The notes under the pieces: model-generated
What the model was told of the DNA's origin: nothing
The model's database searches: none
What the model saw: only the letters and a program-made list of their open reading frames with translations
Translations under genes and position numbers: made by a program
Assembly: GCA_020073215.1 (NCBI GenBank)
Contig: JAIQFO010000035.1
Location: 1-52,307 of the forward strand
DNA: 52,307 nucleotides
Reading direction: 5' to 3'
Origin: Terriglobia bacterium
GTDB taxonomy: Bacteria; Acidobacteriota; Terriglobia; Terriglobales; Acidobacteriaceae
Part shown: one piece after another, positions 1-8,432 of the stretch
Layout: the number at the start of each line of letters is the position of its first letter
Position numbering within the stretch: the stretch's first letter is position 1

Positions 1-1088
1 GACATCTTGTCTTCCTGGACGCGCAGAATCTGGCGGAGCGTATCCATCTGCCGGCTCATGTGCTCCATCATGTCGTGGACGGCGTTGACCTTAACGTCGC
101 CGTGCTGGTAGCGGTCGAGAGCGAAGCGGATGGCCATGCCCTCGGCGGCCTTCATAAGCAGCGGAGTGTCGTTGCTGTCCGGGTCGTTGTTCACAGCGGC
201 TTTGGCGGCGAGACTCTCGAGCAACTGGGCGAGATTGACCTTGGCGCCTTCGGGAGCCTTGGCGACCTCGGCTTGGATATCTTCCGGGGAAGAGTTGGGG
301 TCGTGCAACGCCTTGCCAAAATGGGTGAGCAGGCGGATCGTCTGGATCACTTCCTCTTCCTGCAGAGGAACGACGCCACCCGACCATGCGGCGCCCGACT
401 GGGTTCCAGACGATGCTCCGCCCGAGCCCGTGCCGCCGGGAATGGGGACGCTCGGGACGCTGCCGAGGGGCGCGCCTCCGGGCGCACCGGAACCGCCGGC
501 GCTCGCTCCCTGGGCAGCGGCGATCAACTGCAAAAGCTTCTGCGGATCGCGGAGCCACTCTTTGGCTTCGGGGCCCAGAGCCTGAGCCGCCAGTTGGGCG
601 GCCATGGAAATCTCGCCGGTGGCGGGATCGGCGGCGACGAACTTGACTTCATTGATGCGGATGGAGGAATTCTTGTTATCGCCGAGGGTTTCCTTAATCT
701 GCTTCGCGAAGTCCTGGGCTTTGGAGCCCCCCATGGCAAAAGCGCGGACCAGCCGGGTAAAGTCGTCGAGCGTCACCTTGTTCGAGAACAGGATGCTGGA
801 GAGCCCGGCGGCCGTCAGCAACTGGGCGAAGCTGCGCTCGGCCTGTCCGGCTTCGAGCGGGATGCCGTCGAGAAGCAGCTTGTTGTCGGAAACGCCGAGC
901 AGAAAACCAGTGTCACCGCTTTTGGGCAGCGCTTGCTGGAGTTCGTTCCAGGCGGTCTGGAACTGGTCCACGCTGCGCTTGTGCTTCACTCCATAGAGCC
1001 GGGTGTACTTAATCAAGATATTGAGGCTGTGGAGGAACGAGCGAGCGGACGCGCTGCGGCCGGCATCGGTTTGCGCGACGTTGGCGAT
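1..1088 (-). CDS. Hypothetical protein, N-terminal part (runs off the window)
   Basis: The minus frame is open from about position 1110 to base 1, so about 360 codons are visible and the C-terminus lies outside. The translation is protein-like: a helical N-terminal block (LNILIKYTRLYGVKHKR, then KLLLDGIPLEAGQAE), a Gly/Ser/Pro linker opposite about 400-520, and an acidic helical block ending in MMEHMSRQMDTLRQILRVQE. The long plus-strand ORF opposite it is a codon-aligned shadow. A ribosome-binding site (GAGAGGAG, complement of 1095-1102) lies 6 bases before an ATC codon at 1086-1088, and no in-frame ATG, GTG or TTG occurs near it. The start is therefore uncertain: a rare ATC start, a point change, or a later TTG. 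The N-terminal block recalls regions found in acidobacterial HD-type or HEAT-type signalling proteins, but I cannot name the family. Confidence 0.6.
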   Translation of the reverse strand, partial: MANVAQTDAGRSASARSFLHSLNILIKYTRLYGVKHKRSVDQFQTAWNELQQALPKSGDTGFLLGVSDNKLLLDGIPLEAGQAERSFAQLLTAAGLSSILFSNKVTLDDFTRLVRAFAMGGSKAQDFAKQIKETLGDNKNSSIRINEVKFVAADPATGEISMAAQLAAQALGPEAKEWLRDPQKLLQLIAAAQGASAGGSGAPGGAPLGSVPSVPIPGGTGSGGASSGTQSGAAWSGGVVPLQEEEVIQTIRLLTHFGKALHDPNSSPEDIQAEVAKAPEGAKVNLAQLLESLAAKAAVNNDPDSNDTPLLMKAAEGMAIRFALDRYQHGDVKVNAVHDMMEHMSRQMDTLRQILRVQEDKM

Positions 1089-1279
1089 AACAGACTCCTC
1101 TCGGAATAAAGTTCTCCCACAGACTAAGCGGGAGAGTGACCATAATGCACGATTACGTAGGTCACTTAGCCGAACATAAGGACAGGGACGAATACACGGA
1201 GGTACAGACCCTTTGGGATATGGGCGCGCTACACTGGTGTCACGAACGCAGTTGCCAGTACCCGGTACCCAGTACCCAG

Positions 1280-2020
1280 ATGAAGATTAGCGTGCTTTTC
1301 TTTGGAGTTTTGAAAGATGTGCTCGGGCGGTCGGTCGAGGCCGTTGAGCTGCCGGAAGGGGCGCGGGTCCGGGAAATGCTCCTTCATTATGCGCGAGAGG
1401 CTCCGCGATTTGAGGCGATGGCACCGTCACTGGCGATTGCGGTGAATCAGGAGTATTCGGGATTGGACCGCGTGCTGCGAGAGGGCGATGAAGTCGGGCT
1501 GTTGCCGCCGGTGAGCGGTGGGTCTTCAGAGGGCGGCTCGGCGGAGGACGGCGGTGAAGTTCGCATTGTTCGCGAGCGGATTGATCGGGAGGCAGTGGTC
1601 GGGCGGCTGAAGCGGACGGCGGATGGCGCGGCTGTGATTTTCGACGGCGTGGTGCGGGACAACACGCGTGGGCGGCGCACGCTCTATCTGGAGTACGAAG
1701 CCTATGAAGCGATGGCGCTGAAGCAGATGGAATCTCTGGCGGTGGAGGCGCGGGCGCGTTTTGGGGTGCGGGGAGCGTCGATCGTCCACCGGTTGGGGCG
1801 GTTGGAGATTGGCGAGACGAGCGTGCTGATCGTGGTGGCAGCGGCGCATCGGGGCGCGGCGTTTGAGGCGTGCCGGTGGATCATCGACACGCTGAAGAAG
1901 GCGGTTCCGATCTGGAAGAAAGAATACTTTGAAGATGGAGCGGTGTGGGCGGACGGAGAGGCGTTTCCCGAAGAAATTCGACGGGCGGAAGGAACAGCGG
2001 GGGAGCCGCCCGCATCATAA
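1280..2020 (+). CDS. MoaD-MoaE fusion, molybdopterin synthase
   Basis: This is a single 246-aa protein carrying both subunits of molybdopterin synthase, which converts cyclic pyranopterin monophosphate to molybdopterin. Residues 1-81 are a MoaD-like beta-grasp domain (KISVLFFGVLKDVLG) ending in the double glycine PPVSGG at 76-81. A Ser/Glu/Gly linker follows. From about residue 92 comes MoaE, with the conserved YEAYEAMALKQM, the AAAHRGAAFEACRW segment and the catalytic lysine region VPIWKKEYFEDG. I chose ATG 1280 because MoaD begins there; the open frame extends upstream to GTG 1136, but those residues do not resemble MoaD. MoaD normally needs a free C-terminal GlyGly for thiocarboxylation, so the fusion implies cleavage after Gly81, as known for mycobacterial MoaX. 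No other molybdenum-cofactor gene is in the window. Confidence 0.92.
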   Translation: MKISVLFFGVLKDVLGRSVEAVELPEGARVREMLLHYAREAPRFEAMAPSLAIAVNQEYSGLDRVLREGDEVGLLPPVSGGSSEGGSAEDGGEVRIVRERIDREAVVGRLKRTADGAAVIFDGVVRDNTRGRRTLYLEYEAYEAMALKQMESLAVEARARFGVRGASIVHRLGRLEIGETSVLIVVAAAHRGAAFEACRWIIDTLKKAVPIWKKEYFEDGAVWADGEAFPEEIRRAEGTAGEPPAS

Positions 2021-2047
2021 TCATTGAATCATTGAGGCATTAAGTCA

Positions 2048-2992
2048 TTGAAACCTTGGCATCTTGTGACTCAGCACATCCTAGGGGCGGCATTCGTCTT
2101 CGTCCTGATCGTTTGTTCCGGCGCGTCATTGATGGCCCAGGAACCGGAAACGACGATCAAAGTCGACGTGAAGCTGGTGAACGTGTTCGTTACGGTCACG
2201 GATGCGCACGGGGCACCGGTACCGAACCTGCAGAAAGGAAATTTTCTGCTGAAAGAAGACGGCAAAGAACAGAAGATCGCGTTCTTCAGCCGGGAATCGG
2301 CGCTGCCGTTGTCGATTGTGCTGGCGGTGGATACGAGCCTGAGCACGCGCAAAGATCTGCCGCTGGAGCTGATCTCGGCGCGCAAGTTTGCGCACGCGAT
2401 TATACGGCCGCAGGACGGGCTGGCCTTGTACAAGTTCAGCGAGGTGGTGGACCAGGTGGTGCCCTTCACCTCTGACTTGAAAAAGATCGACGCCGGACTC
2501 GACCGGGTGCACAATGGCGCGGCGACGGCGCTCTACGACGCGATCTTTCTGGGGTCGCAGGCGCTCGACCGGCGGCAGGGAAGAAAAGTGATGGTGGTGA
2601 TCACCGACGGCGGCGACACGGTGAGCCAGGTGGACTACAAAGAGGCGCTGCGCGCGGCACAAGAGGCGGAGGCGATTATCTACAGCATTATTATCGTGCC
2701 CATTGAAGCGGACGCGGGTCGGGACACGGGCGGCGAGCATGCGCTGGTTCAGGTCTCAAACGACACAGGCGGGAAGTATTTCTATGCCACATCGCTGCCG
2801 CAACTGGACAGCGCGTTTCAGAAGATCAGCGACGAACTGCGAACGCAGTATCTGCTGGCGTACTATCCGTCGGAGCGCTATTCGGATTCGGAGTTCCGGC
2901 AACTGCGGGTGGATTTGACGAATGCGCCCGCGGGAGGTCCTTATCAGTCGCATTACCGGGCGGGGTACTACACGCGGAAGGGGACGTTCTGA
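2048..2992 (+). CDS. Exported VWFA-domain protein (acidobacterial type)
   Basis: The product is 314 aa. A hydrophobic segment near the N-terminus (AAFVFVLIVCSGASLMAQ) looks like a signal peptide. Next comes a short beta domain (VNVFVTVTDAHGAPVPNL...FLLKEDGKEQKI) typical of acidobacterial VWFA-related proteins. The von Willebrand factor A domain follows, with a metal-binding DxSxS motif (VDTSLST) and ITDGGDT further on. Such proteins are secreted or periplasmic and likely bind a partner through a metal ion; the ligand is unknown. The start is TTG 2048, with GAGG about 12 bases upstream and no strong ribosome-binding site. It lies 27 bases after the MoaDE gene. The bases between contain four irregular copies of a CATT-containing motif. 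Confidence 0.85.
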   Translation: MKPWHLVTQHILGAAFVFVLIVCSGASLMAQEPETTIKVDVKLVNVFVTVTDAHGAPVPNLQKGNFLLKEDGKEQKIAFFSRESALPLSIVLAVDTSLSTRKDLPLELISARKFAHAIIRPQDGLALYKFSEVVDQVVPFTSDLKKIDAGLDRVHNGAATALYDAIFLGSQALDRRQGRKVMVVITDGGDTVSQVDYKEALRAAQEAEAIIYSIIIVPIEADAGRDTGGEHALVQVSNDTGGKYFYATSLPQLDSAFQKISDELRTQYLLAYYPSERYSDSEFRQLRVDLTNAPAGGPYQSHYRAGYYTRKGTF

Positions 2993-3055
2993 GGATCGTC
3001 TATAGAGACGCGGCGTGCCGCATCTTCGGCCGTGGCAATCTAGACAGTGCGCGCG

Positions 3056-3077
3056 GAGACGGGACAAGTCCCGTCTC
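3056..3077. repeat. Perfect hairpin in intergenic region
   Basis: GAGACGGGA and TCCCGTCTC form a perfect 9-bp stem around the loop CAAG, 64 bases after the VWFA gene stop. No T run follows in the plus direction, so it is a poor classical terminator. It resembles the REP-like hairpins seen elsewhere in this window. The rest of 2993-3257 shows nothing else I can support. Confidence 0.6.
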
Positions 3078-3257
3078 TACAGAACACAGGTTTACTCCCG
3101 CGTAAAAGCGCCATACATCGCCCCGGGGAAGTGGGCGCATCTAGTAAACTGTTCTATTCGATTTCAGTCGAAAATCATTGCAGTGTAAAACTAGACCCTT
3201 AGACGCGGAATCGCTTCCCGGTTCTACTTGAGGTTCTGCCCCCAGGAGAGTGGCATT

Positions 3258-3878
3258 TTGTTGGATCGCTCTGGCTTGCGTGTTCGTCGTTCTGTGTTCA
3301 TTCGCATCGGCCTCTTGCTCTTCGTAGTTGCCGCATTCACTGTTTTATCTATGGTTTCGTTGTGGGCGCAGGAAGAAGCCCCGGAAAACCCGACCACCGG
3401 CACCATTCAAGGCACGGTGCGGGATGACGTCGGGAGCCCGGTGGAAGGGGCGCGAGTTTTGTACAGCTCGGCGGCCACCGACACCAAGGGGGTGACGCGC
3501 TCCGGCAAGGACGGGGCGTACGTTACAGAACCGGTGCCGCCAGGCGCGTATGTGGTCCGAGTGGAAGGCCGCGACATGGCGCCGGTCGAGACCAGCGTCA
3601 CGGTAACGCTGGGGGCGGCAGCGACGGCGGATTTCAAGCTGGAATGGATCAATCCCGGACCGGTGCGGCTGGAGAGCAAGTTCGGCGGCACGATCGCCGA
3701 CAGCCTGCCGATCAACGGGCGGAATTATCTGAACGCGGGACAGCTTGAGCCGGGTGTGCAGGCGGTGGATGGAAGGATTTTGGATCCGGGCAAGAGTGGG
3801 TTCCAATCGCTCTCGATCAACAGCCAACTGGGGCGCACGACGCACTACGATGTGGATGAAGTCGAGTCGATGGATTAG
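3258..3878 (+). CDS. TonB-dependent receptor, N-terminal fragment
   Basis: This is the first 206 residues of an Oar-like TonB-dependent outer-membrane receptor. The start is TTG 3258, chosen because AGGAGAG (3244-3250) stands 7 bases before it. A signal-anchor-like segment (IRIGLLLFVVAAFTVLSMVS) is followed by a carboxypeptidase-regulatory domain (GTIQGTVRDDVGSPVEGARV ... PGAYVVRVEGRDM) and the beginning of the plug (LPINGRNYLNAGQLEPGVQ, then TTHYDVDEVESMD). The frame then meets TAG at 3876-3878. The same frame continues without interruption as the rest of the receptor, so this and the next entry are one gene cut by a nonsense codon. Alone, this fragment would be a plug piece without a barrel. 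Confidence 0.85.
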   Translation: MLDRSGLRVRRSVFIRIGLLLFVVAAFTVLSMVSLWAQEEAPENPTTGTIQGTVRDDVGSPVEGARVLYSSAATDTKGVTRSGKDGAYVTEPVPPGAYVVRVEGRDMAPVETSVTVTLGAAATADFKLEWINPGPVRLESKFGGTIADSLPINGRNYLNAGQLEPGVQAVDGRILDPGKSGFQSLSINSQLGRTTHYDVDEVESMD

Positions 3879-3917
3879 ACCCGAGGCGCCTCCACGCTGA
3901 ACCTGCCGGCCGATGCG

Positions 3918-6900
3918 GTGCGGGAAGTGATTGTCTCGCGCGCCAACCCCGAGCTGTTTCAGTCGCTGAACGCAGCTGGGGCGGTGCGCGTGACCACGCG
4001 CTCGGGCGAAGATGAATGGCACGGCGATCTGTTTGGAAATCTCCGCGACAGTACCGCCGGACTCGCGGGGTTTCCGTCGGGGCGAGCGAAGTACAGCCGG
4101 CAGCAGTACGGATTTGGAGCGGGCGGCGCATTGATTCAGGACAAGGCGTTTCTATTCATCGGCGGGGAACGCACGAAGCAGGATGGAGTCTTGCCGATCG
4201 CGTCCCAGGATTTGATTTTGCCGTCGACGGCCGGTTCCCCGATTTTCAACACCACCGCTCTGCGCCGGGCGGACTTTCGTGAGAACACGCTGACAGCGCG
4301 CCTCGACTACAACCTGAGCGACAGCGCAAAGGGGTTCGTGCGGCTCAGCTATGACAACGCGAACGAGATTGGGCCGCCCGACAGCCAGTCGAATTTTCGC
4401 AATCAGTGGAACGTTCCGGCGGCGGTGGTGGGACTGGATTGGAACCGGGGACGGTTTGTGCACAGCGCGCGCTTCGGCTACCAGAAGATGGTCGATGCCA
4501 TCAATCCGGCGCTGGGCGATTCGACGATTGTGCCGGGGGCGCCGCTGCTCCACATGCAGATTGGATCGGCGGCATTCGGGCCGAGCGTGGAGGGTCCACG
4601 ACAGACGATTCAGCGCGACCTTTTCGGGCGCTACGACAGCAGCGCGGTTTACAAGGCGAAACACACGATACGTTTCGGAGGAGCGGTTCATCGCATCACG
4701 CAGGGAGATTTTTATGCGCCGGGAAATTATGCGTCGGTGACCAGTTCGAACGGGCTCGACGTGATCAACGCCATTAACGGCAACCCGACCCTCGTGCCGC
4801 TTTACCCAGGCGATCCGCGCGGGGCGGCGGACGATCCGCTGAACTATCCGGTGGGAACCGTCACGATTTTCAATGGCCTCGGAAACTTCAGCGAGAACTC
4901 GGTCTTCAATCGCTCGACTGGCGGACACTTCGACACGCGGATCGAGGGCTACCTCGGCGACACCTTCAGTTTGTTCCCAAATGTGAACCTCAGCTTTGGC
5001 GTGAACTATGTTCGGGATACCGGGCGCAACAACAGCGATCTGCCGGCGGTGCCGTGTTCGGCGATCAACCGGGGCATCGTGCCGCAATCGGTGCCGTGCC
5101 CGAGTGGCTTGATTCTCGATCAATTCGGCCTGATCGCAAACGCGGTCCCGCCGGGCCCCACGCATCAGTTTCTCGGACAGACCGTGAACCAGCCAGATTG
5201 GAATTTTGCTCCGCAATTCGGTTTGGCGTGGGATCCAGGACACAATGGGCGGATGGTGGTGCGGGCGAGCGCGGGGATGTTCTATGACAACTTTCTGCTG
5301 CAGAACGCGTATCAGGATCGCATTAACCGGTTGTCGAACGGGCAATACAACCGCAGTTTGACGCTGTGTCCGACAACGTCCGTCTTATTTCCGGATGGAT
5401 CGGTGGTGAGTTCCGTCGCCCAAGATCAAGTTGCGATTTCGCAGATATGTGGTCAGCCGATCGGGGGCACGATTTTCAATACCCTGGACCAGCCGGTGGG
5501 CGTAGCGACGGCCATTCAGGACTTGCAGGCGCAGTTTGTCGCGGCGCAGTCGGCGGTGACAGGCGGGCAGAACGTTTACTCGCTGGCGAACAGCGTGGCG
5601 AATTTTGGAGGGCTGCTGGCGCCCGGTTTCAAGACTCCCCGCGTGGTGCACATGGACTTCGGAATTCAGAAACAGATTGGCGAGCACGGCATGTTCTCCG
5701 TCGACTATGTGCGCGAGATTGGGACGCAGTTTCCGCTGGGAATTGATACCAACCACGTGGGAGATTCGAGCCTGCTGACGGACGGCCACAATCTGAACCC
5801 GCTGCTCAACACGTATCAGGCGGAGTTGGATGCGATCAATGCGACGCTGGCCGCGAATCCGTTATCGGTGAACGCGCAATGTCCGACGCTGCATCCGGCG
5901 CTGTTTGCCGGCAGCAGTTCGCAGGCTGCCGTGACTTGTTATCTGGCTGCGGTGCCGGGAGCGACCATCACCGATTTCGCGCGCCAGGGGCTCGATTCGT
6001 CGAACGCGTACTGCGGACCGTTTCCGTGTTCGGTGCTGGGAAAGCAGCAGGCGTCGTTCGGCGGGATCAATCCGGCGGTGGGGTCGAACGTCATGTACTT
6101 TCCGAGCGGGCGGTCGCAATACCAGGGACTGCATCTGGCGTACAAGACGAGCGTGGCGAATCCGACAAAGCGGGTGCAGCGACTGGACATTGCAATGGCA
6201 TACGCGTGGTCGCGCTACCGGACTAACCTGGCCGAGCCCAACGGCAGCGGCGGAGATTATTCGCTGATGGGTGTGGCGGAAGATTACAACCGGCCGCACC
6301 GGGGGCATTTCGGGTCGTCGGGCCTGGACCGGACACACCAGTTTACTTTCATTCCGACAGCCGAGTTGCCGCGCGGGCTGCGCCTTTCGATGATCGCGCA
6401 TCTGGCGTCGCCGCTTCCGCTGAGCCTGTATATTCCGCAACAGGACGGGGGCGGAGTGGCGGGGGAAATTTTCCGCAGCGATATTTCCGGCGACGGCACC
6501 GTCGGCGATCTTCTGGGGTTCATCGGAAGCACGGGAAAATACTCGACGAGCAAGTTGACCCAGTTGCTCACGTATTACAACACAACATTCGGCGGGAAGT
6601 TGACACCGGCGGGCCAGGCGCTGACCAACGCCCAGTTGTTCACCGGGCAACAGCTGGTGGCACTGGGGGCTTATTCGCCCGTGATTCAGGGGCTGCCAGG
6701 GCATTTTGCCGGAGCGACATGGCTGAAGACGATCGATTTGCGGTTGAGCTGGCCGTTCCGGGTCGGGGAGCGGGTGAAGCTGGAACCGAACGCGTCGTTG
6801 TTTAACGTTTTCAACTTTGCCAACTTCGGGGGCGCGGGGAACCAGCTAAGCGGCGTGCTGAACGGCGCGCCGGGCAGTTCGCTGAACAACGCAACTTCGG

Positions 6901-7025
6901 CGGGATTTTGCGGTAACTCCAGCACGTTCTGCACTTCGAGGCTGGACCGGGTTCTGGCCGGTTCGGGCACGTACGCGAACGGGGCTCCGCGGCAAATGGA
7001 GTTCGGAGTAAGGATCACGTTCTAA
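3918..7025 (+). CDS. TonB-dependent receptor, C-terminal part
   Basis: This is the remainder of the Oar-like receptor, in the same frame as the preceding fragment. The open frame runs directly from the TAG at 3876 through TRGASTLNLPADAVREVIV into this 1035-aa segment. It holds the end of the plug (AVRVTTRSGEDEWHGDLFGN), many alternating beta-barrel strands and a C-terminal aromatic strand ending in QMEFGVRITF, as expected for an outer-membrane barrel recognised by the Bam machinery. Acidobacterial receptors of this type usually import large substrates such as glycans; the substrate here is unknown. The ORF start given (GTG 3918) is only the first possible codon after the stop. Without readthrough or correction the barrel would lack a signal peptide and be non-functional. 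Confidence 0.88.
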   Translation: MREVIVSRANPELFQSLNAAGAVRVTTRSGEDEWHGDLFGNLRDSTAGLAGFPSGRAKYSRQQYGFGAGGALIQDKAFLFIGGERTKQDGVLPIASQDLILPSTAGSPIFNTTALRRADFRENTLTARLDYNLSDSAKGFVRLSYDNANEIGPPDSQSNFRNQWNVPAAVVGLDWNRGRFVHSARFGYQKMVDAINPALGDSTIVPGAPLLHMQIGSAAFGPSVEGPRQTIQRDLFGRYDSSAVYKAKHTIRFGGAVHRITQGDFYAPGNYASVTSSNGLDVINAINGNPTLVPLYPGDPRGAADDPLNYPVGTVTIFNGLGNFSENSVFNRSTGGHFDTRIEGYLGDTFSLFPNVNLSFGVNYVRDTGRNNSDLPAVPCSAINRGIVPQSVPCPSGLILDQFGLIANAVPPGPTHQFLGQTVNQPDWNFAPQFGLAWDPGHNGRMVVRASAGMFYDNFLLQNAYQDRINRLSNGQYNRSLTLCPTTSVLFPDGSVVSSVAQDQVAISQICGQPIGGTIFNTLDQPVGVATAIQDLQAQFVAAQSAVTGGQNVYSLANSVANFGGLLAPGFKTPRVVHMDFGIQKQIGEHGMFSVDYVREIGTQFPLGIDTNHVGDSSLLTDGHNLNPLLNTYQAELDAINATLAANPLSVNAQCPTLHPALFAGSSSQAAVTCYLAAVPGATITDFARQGLDSSNAYCGPFPCSVLGKQQASFGGINPAVGSNVMYFPSGRSQYQGLHLAYKTSVANPTKRVQRLDIAMAYAWSRYRTNLAEPNGSGGDYSLMGVAEDYNRPHRGHFGSSGLDRTHQFTFIPTAELPRGLRLSMIAHLASPLPLSLYIPQQDGGGVAGEIFRSDISGDGTVGDLLGFIGSTGKYSTSKLTQLLTYYNTTFGGKLTPAGQALTNAQLFTGQQLVALGAYSPVIQGLPGHFAGATWLKTIDLRLSWPFRVGERVKLEPNASLFNVFNFANFGGAGNQLSGVLNGAPGSSLNNATSAGFCGNSSTFCTSRLDRVLAGSGTYANGAPRQMEFGVRITF

Positions 7026-7135
7026 CGTTGCTTTCGCAAACGGGTTTTGGGCTGGGCACGGTAATGGGTTTTGGGTAGGGCGCAGCTTTAACCGGTTGCG
7101 GAAAAACTCAGGTTCGTATTCCAGGTTCGTATCAG

Positions 7136-7191
7136 GGTATCGCTTTAGCGATACCGCAAGTTCTTCAAAAATCAGACGCCCCTTTAGGGGC
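7136..7191. repeat. Two REP-like hairpins
   Basis: GGTATCGC-TTTA-GCGATACC (7136-7155) and GCCCC-TTTA-GGGGC (7178-7191) are perfect stems, both with the loop TTTA. Just upstream, at 7044-7080, are two copies of GGGTTTTGGG, the second continuing as TAGGGC, a phrase also present in the MITE-like element near 20.7 kb. The interval 7026-7260 appears to be a composite of degenerate repeat pieces between the receptor and the next gene. Confidence 0.6.
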
Positions 7192-7260
7192 TGGCGGCGG
7201 TGGCGTTTATCTTCAGGCAGTCGTGCCGTGGTTTGTATCCTTGGAGGCGTAATCGGGAAC

Positions 7261-8325
7261 ATGAAAAATCTTGTCTACTTCGCTCTGTCAGTCCTCTTTC
7301 TTCTGGGCATTGCTTCGGCGCAGAATATCCCGGCGGTCGATGTATTCGGCGGCTACTCCTACCTGAGGTTTGACGTGCCGTCGAGCGCGGAAACGGCGTC
7401 GCAGAAGCTGAAGCTCAATGGCTGGGAGTTTTCCGCCTCGGTAGGCTTGTTTCATCGCCTTGGGGTGGAGGGGGACTTCAGCAGCCACCATCGCAGCGAT
7501 TGCGGCGGTATTCTGGGATTGAAGTGCGACAATTTCTCCTGGGGGCTTGGGCCACGCTACACGATTGGGAATCGCTCCAACAAATTTACCGGTTTTGTGC
7601 ACGGCCTGGTGGGCCAAGACCGGGCGGATGTTCTTGCGCTCAGCGGGACTACGGTGTCCGATACGTCTTTCGCGGCGGCGATGGGCGGCGGCGCTGACTA
7701 CTGGATCTTTCGTCATGTCGGAATTCAGTTCGGGCCGGTCGATTATATTTTTGCCCGCCACTTGAACAGCTTCGGCGCGGCGAACCAAAGCGACTTCCGG
7801 GTTGGTGCGGGAATCGCTTTTCGCATTGGCGGGTTCCCTCCGTCCGAGCCCAAGGCGCCGAAGGAACCCAAAGCGCCGAAGGAACCTAAGGAAAAGTCAA
7901 CGTCCCATCGTTCCTGGAAACGACCCTGGCATAAGACCAAGTCTGCGCCATCCGAGGGGCAACCGTCTGAGACGCCTGCTGAGAGCCGATCTCCGGTTCC
8001 GGTGACGTCCGCCCCGGAACCGCCCCGGAAACCGGCGAGTGTGCCGGCACCCGCCCCCAGTCGCGGGATGCAGGTCCATCCGCTCGGCATCGTGGCTGCG
8101 CCCCAGGAATTCGACGGAGCGAGAATTGTCTCGATCGAGCCGGGAAGCGTCGCCGAGATGGCATCGTTGCACGTCGGTGATCTCATCAAGGCGGTGGATG
8201 GCAAAGCCGTGCGGACACCGATGGAACTGGCCGCGGAACTGGCGGACAAGACCGGGAAAGTTCGCATCAGCATTCTGCGAGGCAAGCTGGCGACGGAAAC
8301 GGTAATCATGTTGGGCGGCCACTGA
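7261..8325 (+). CDS. Outer-membrane beta-barrel protein with C-terminal PDZ domain
   Basis: The product is 354 aa. ATG 7261 begins a clear signal peptide (KNLVYFALSVLFLLGIASA), and GGAGG lies 13 bases upstream. Residues 21-190 resemble an OmpA-like small beta barrel (VDVFGGYSYLRFDVPS; FSWGLGPRYTIGN; HVGIQFGPVDYIFARH). A low-complexity linker of Pro, Lys and Glu follows (repeated PKAPKEPK, residues about 195-220), then a Pro/Ser/Thr stretch. The last 85 residues are a PDZ-like domain (GARIVSIEPGSVAEMASLHV ... GDLIKAVDGKAV). PDZ domains bind C-terminal peptides, so the protein could tether a periplasmic partner to the outer membrane. The function is not known. A terminator follows at 8375. Confidence 0.8.
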   Translation: MKNLVYFALSVLFLLGIASAQNIPAVDVFGGYSYLRFDVPSSAETASQKLKLNGWEFSASVGLFHRLGVEGDFSSHHRSDCGGILGLKCDNFSWGLGPRYTIGNRSNKFTGFVHGLVGQDRADVLALSGTTVSDTSFAAAMGGGADYWIFRHVGIQFGPVDYIFARHLNSFGAANQSDFRVGAGIAFRIGGFPPSEPKAPKEPKAPKEPKEKSTSHRSWKRPWHKTKSAPSEGQPSETPAESRSPVPVTSAPEPPRKPASVPAPAPSRGMQVHPLGIVAAPQEFDGARIVSIEPGSVAEMASLHVGDLIKAVDGKAVRTPMELAAELADKTGKVRISILRGKLATETVIMLGGH

Positions 8326-8374
8326 GAACGCCGCAAGCCTGGAGGGAATCGCCAGGGTTTGGCGAGATAGTTTT

Positions 8375-8402
8375 GGGTGCCGGTCTTAGACGGCACCCTT
8401 TT
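8375..8402 (+). terminator. Rho-independent terminator of the barrel/PDZ gene
   Basis: GGGTGCC (8375-8381) pairs with GGCACCC (8392-8398), with an inner GTC/GAC pairing and one bulged G, followed by TTTT. It sits 49 bases after the upstream stop codon, in the convergent gap before cysH. Confidence 0.8.
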
Positions 8403-8432
8403 GTGAACGACTTGGGGGCTGCGCTACGTTTG

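Noticed and set aside
60..1109. 349-codon plus-strand open frame
   Set aside because: It is the codon-aligned shadow of a minus-strand frame; its translation looks like antisense protein (many Val-Asp-Gly and Gly-Asp-Leu runs) while the minus frame is protein-like and has a ribosome-binding site.
3876..3878. Programmed stop-codon readthrough or pyrrolysine
   Set aside because: No pyl genes or readthrough context are visible; a mutation or error is simpler.
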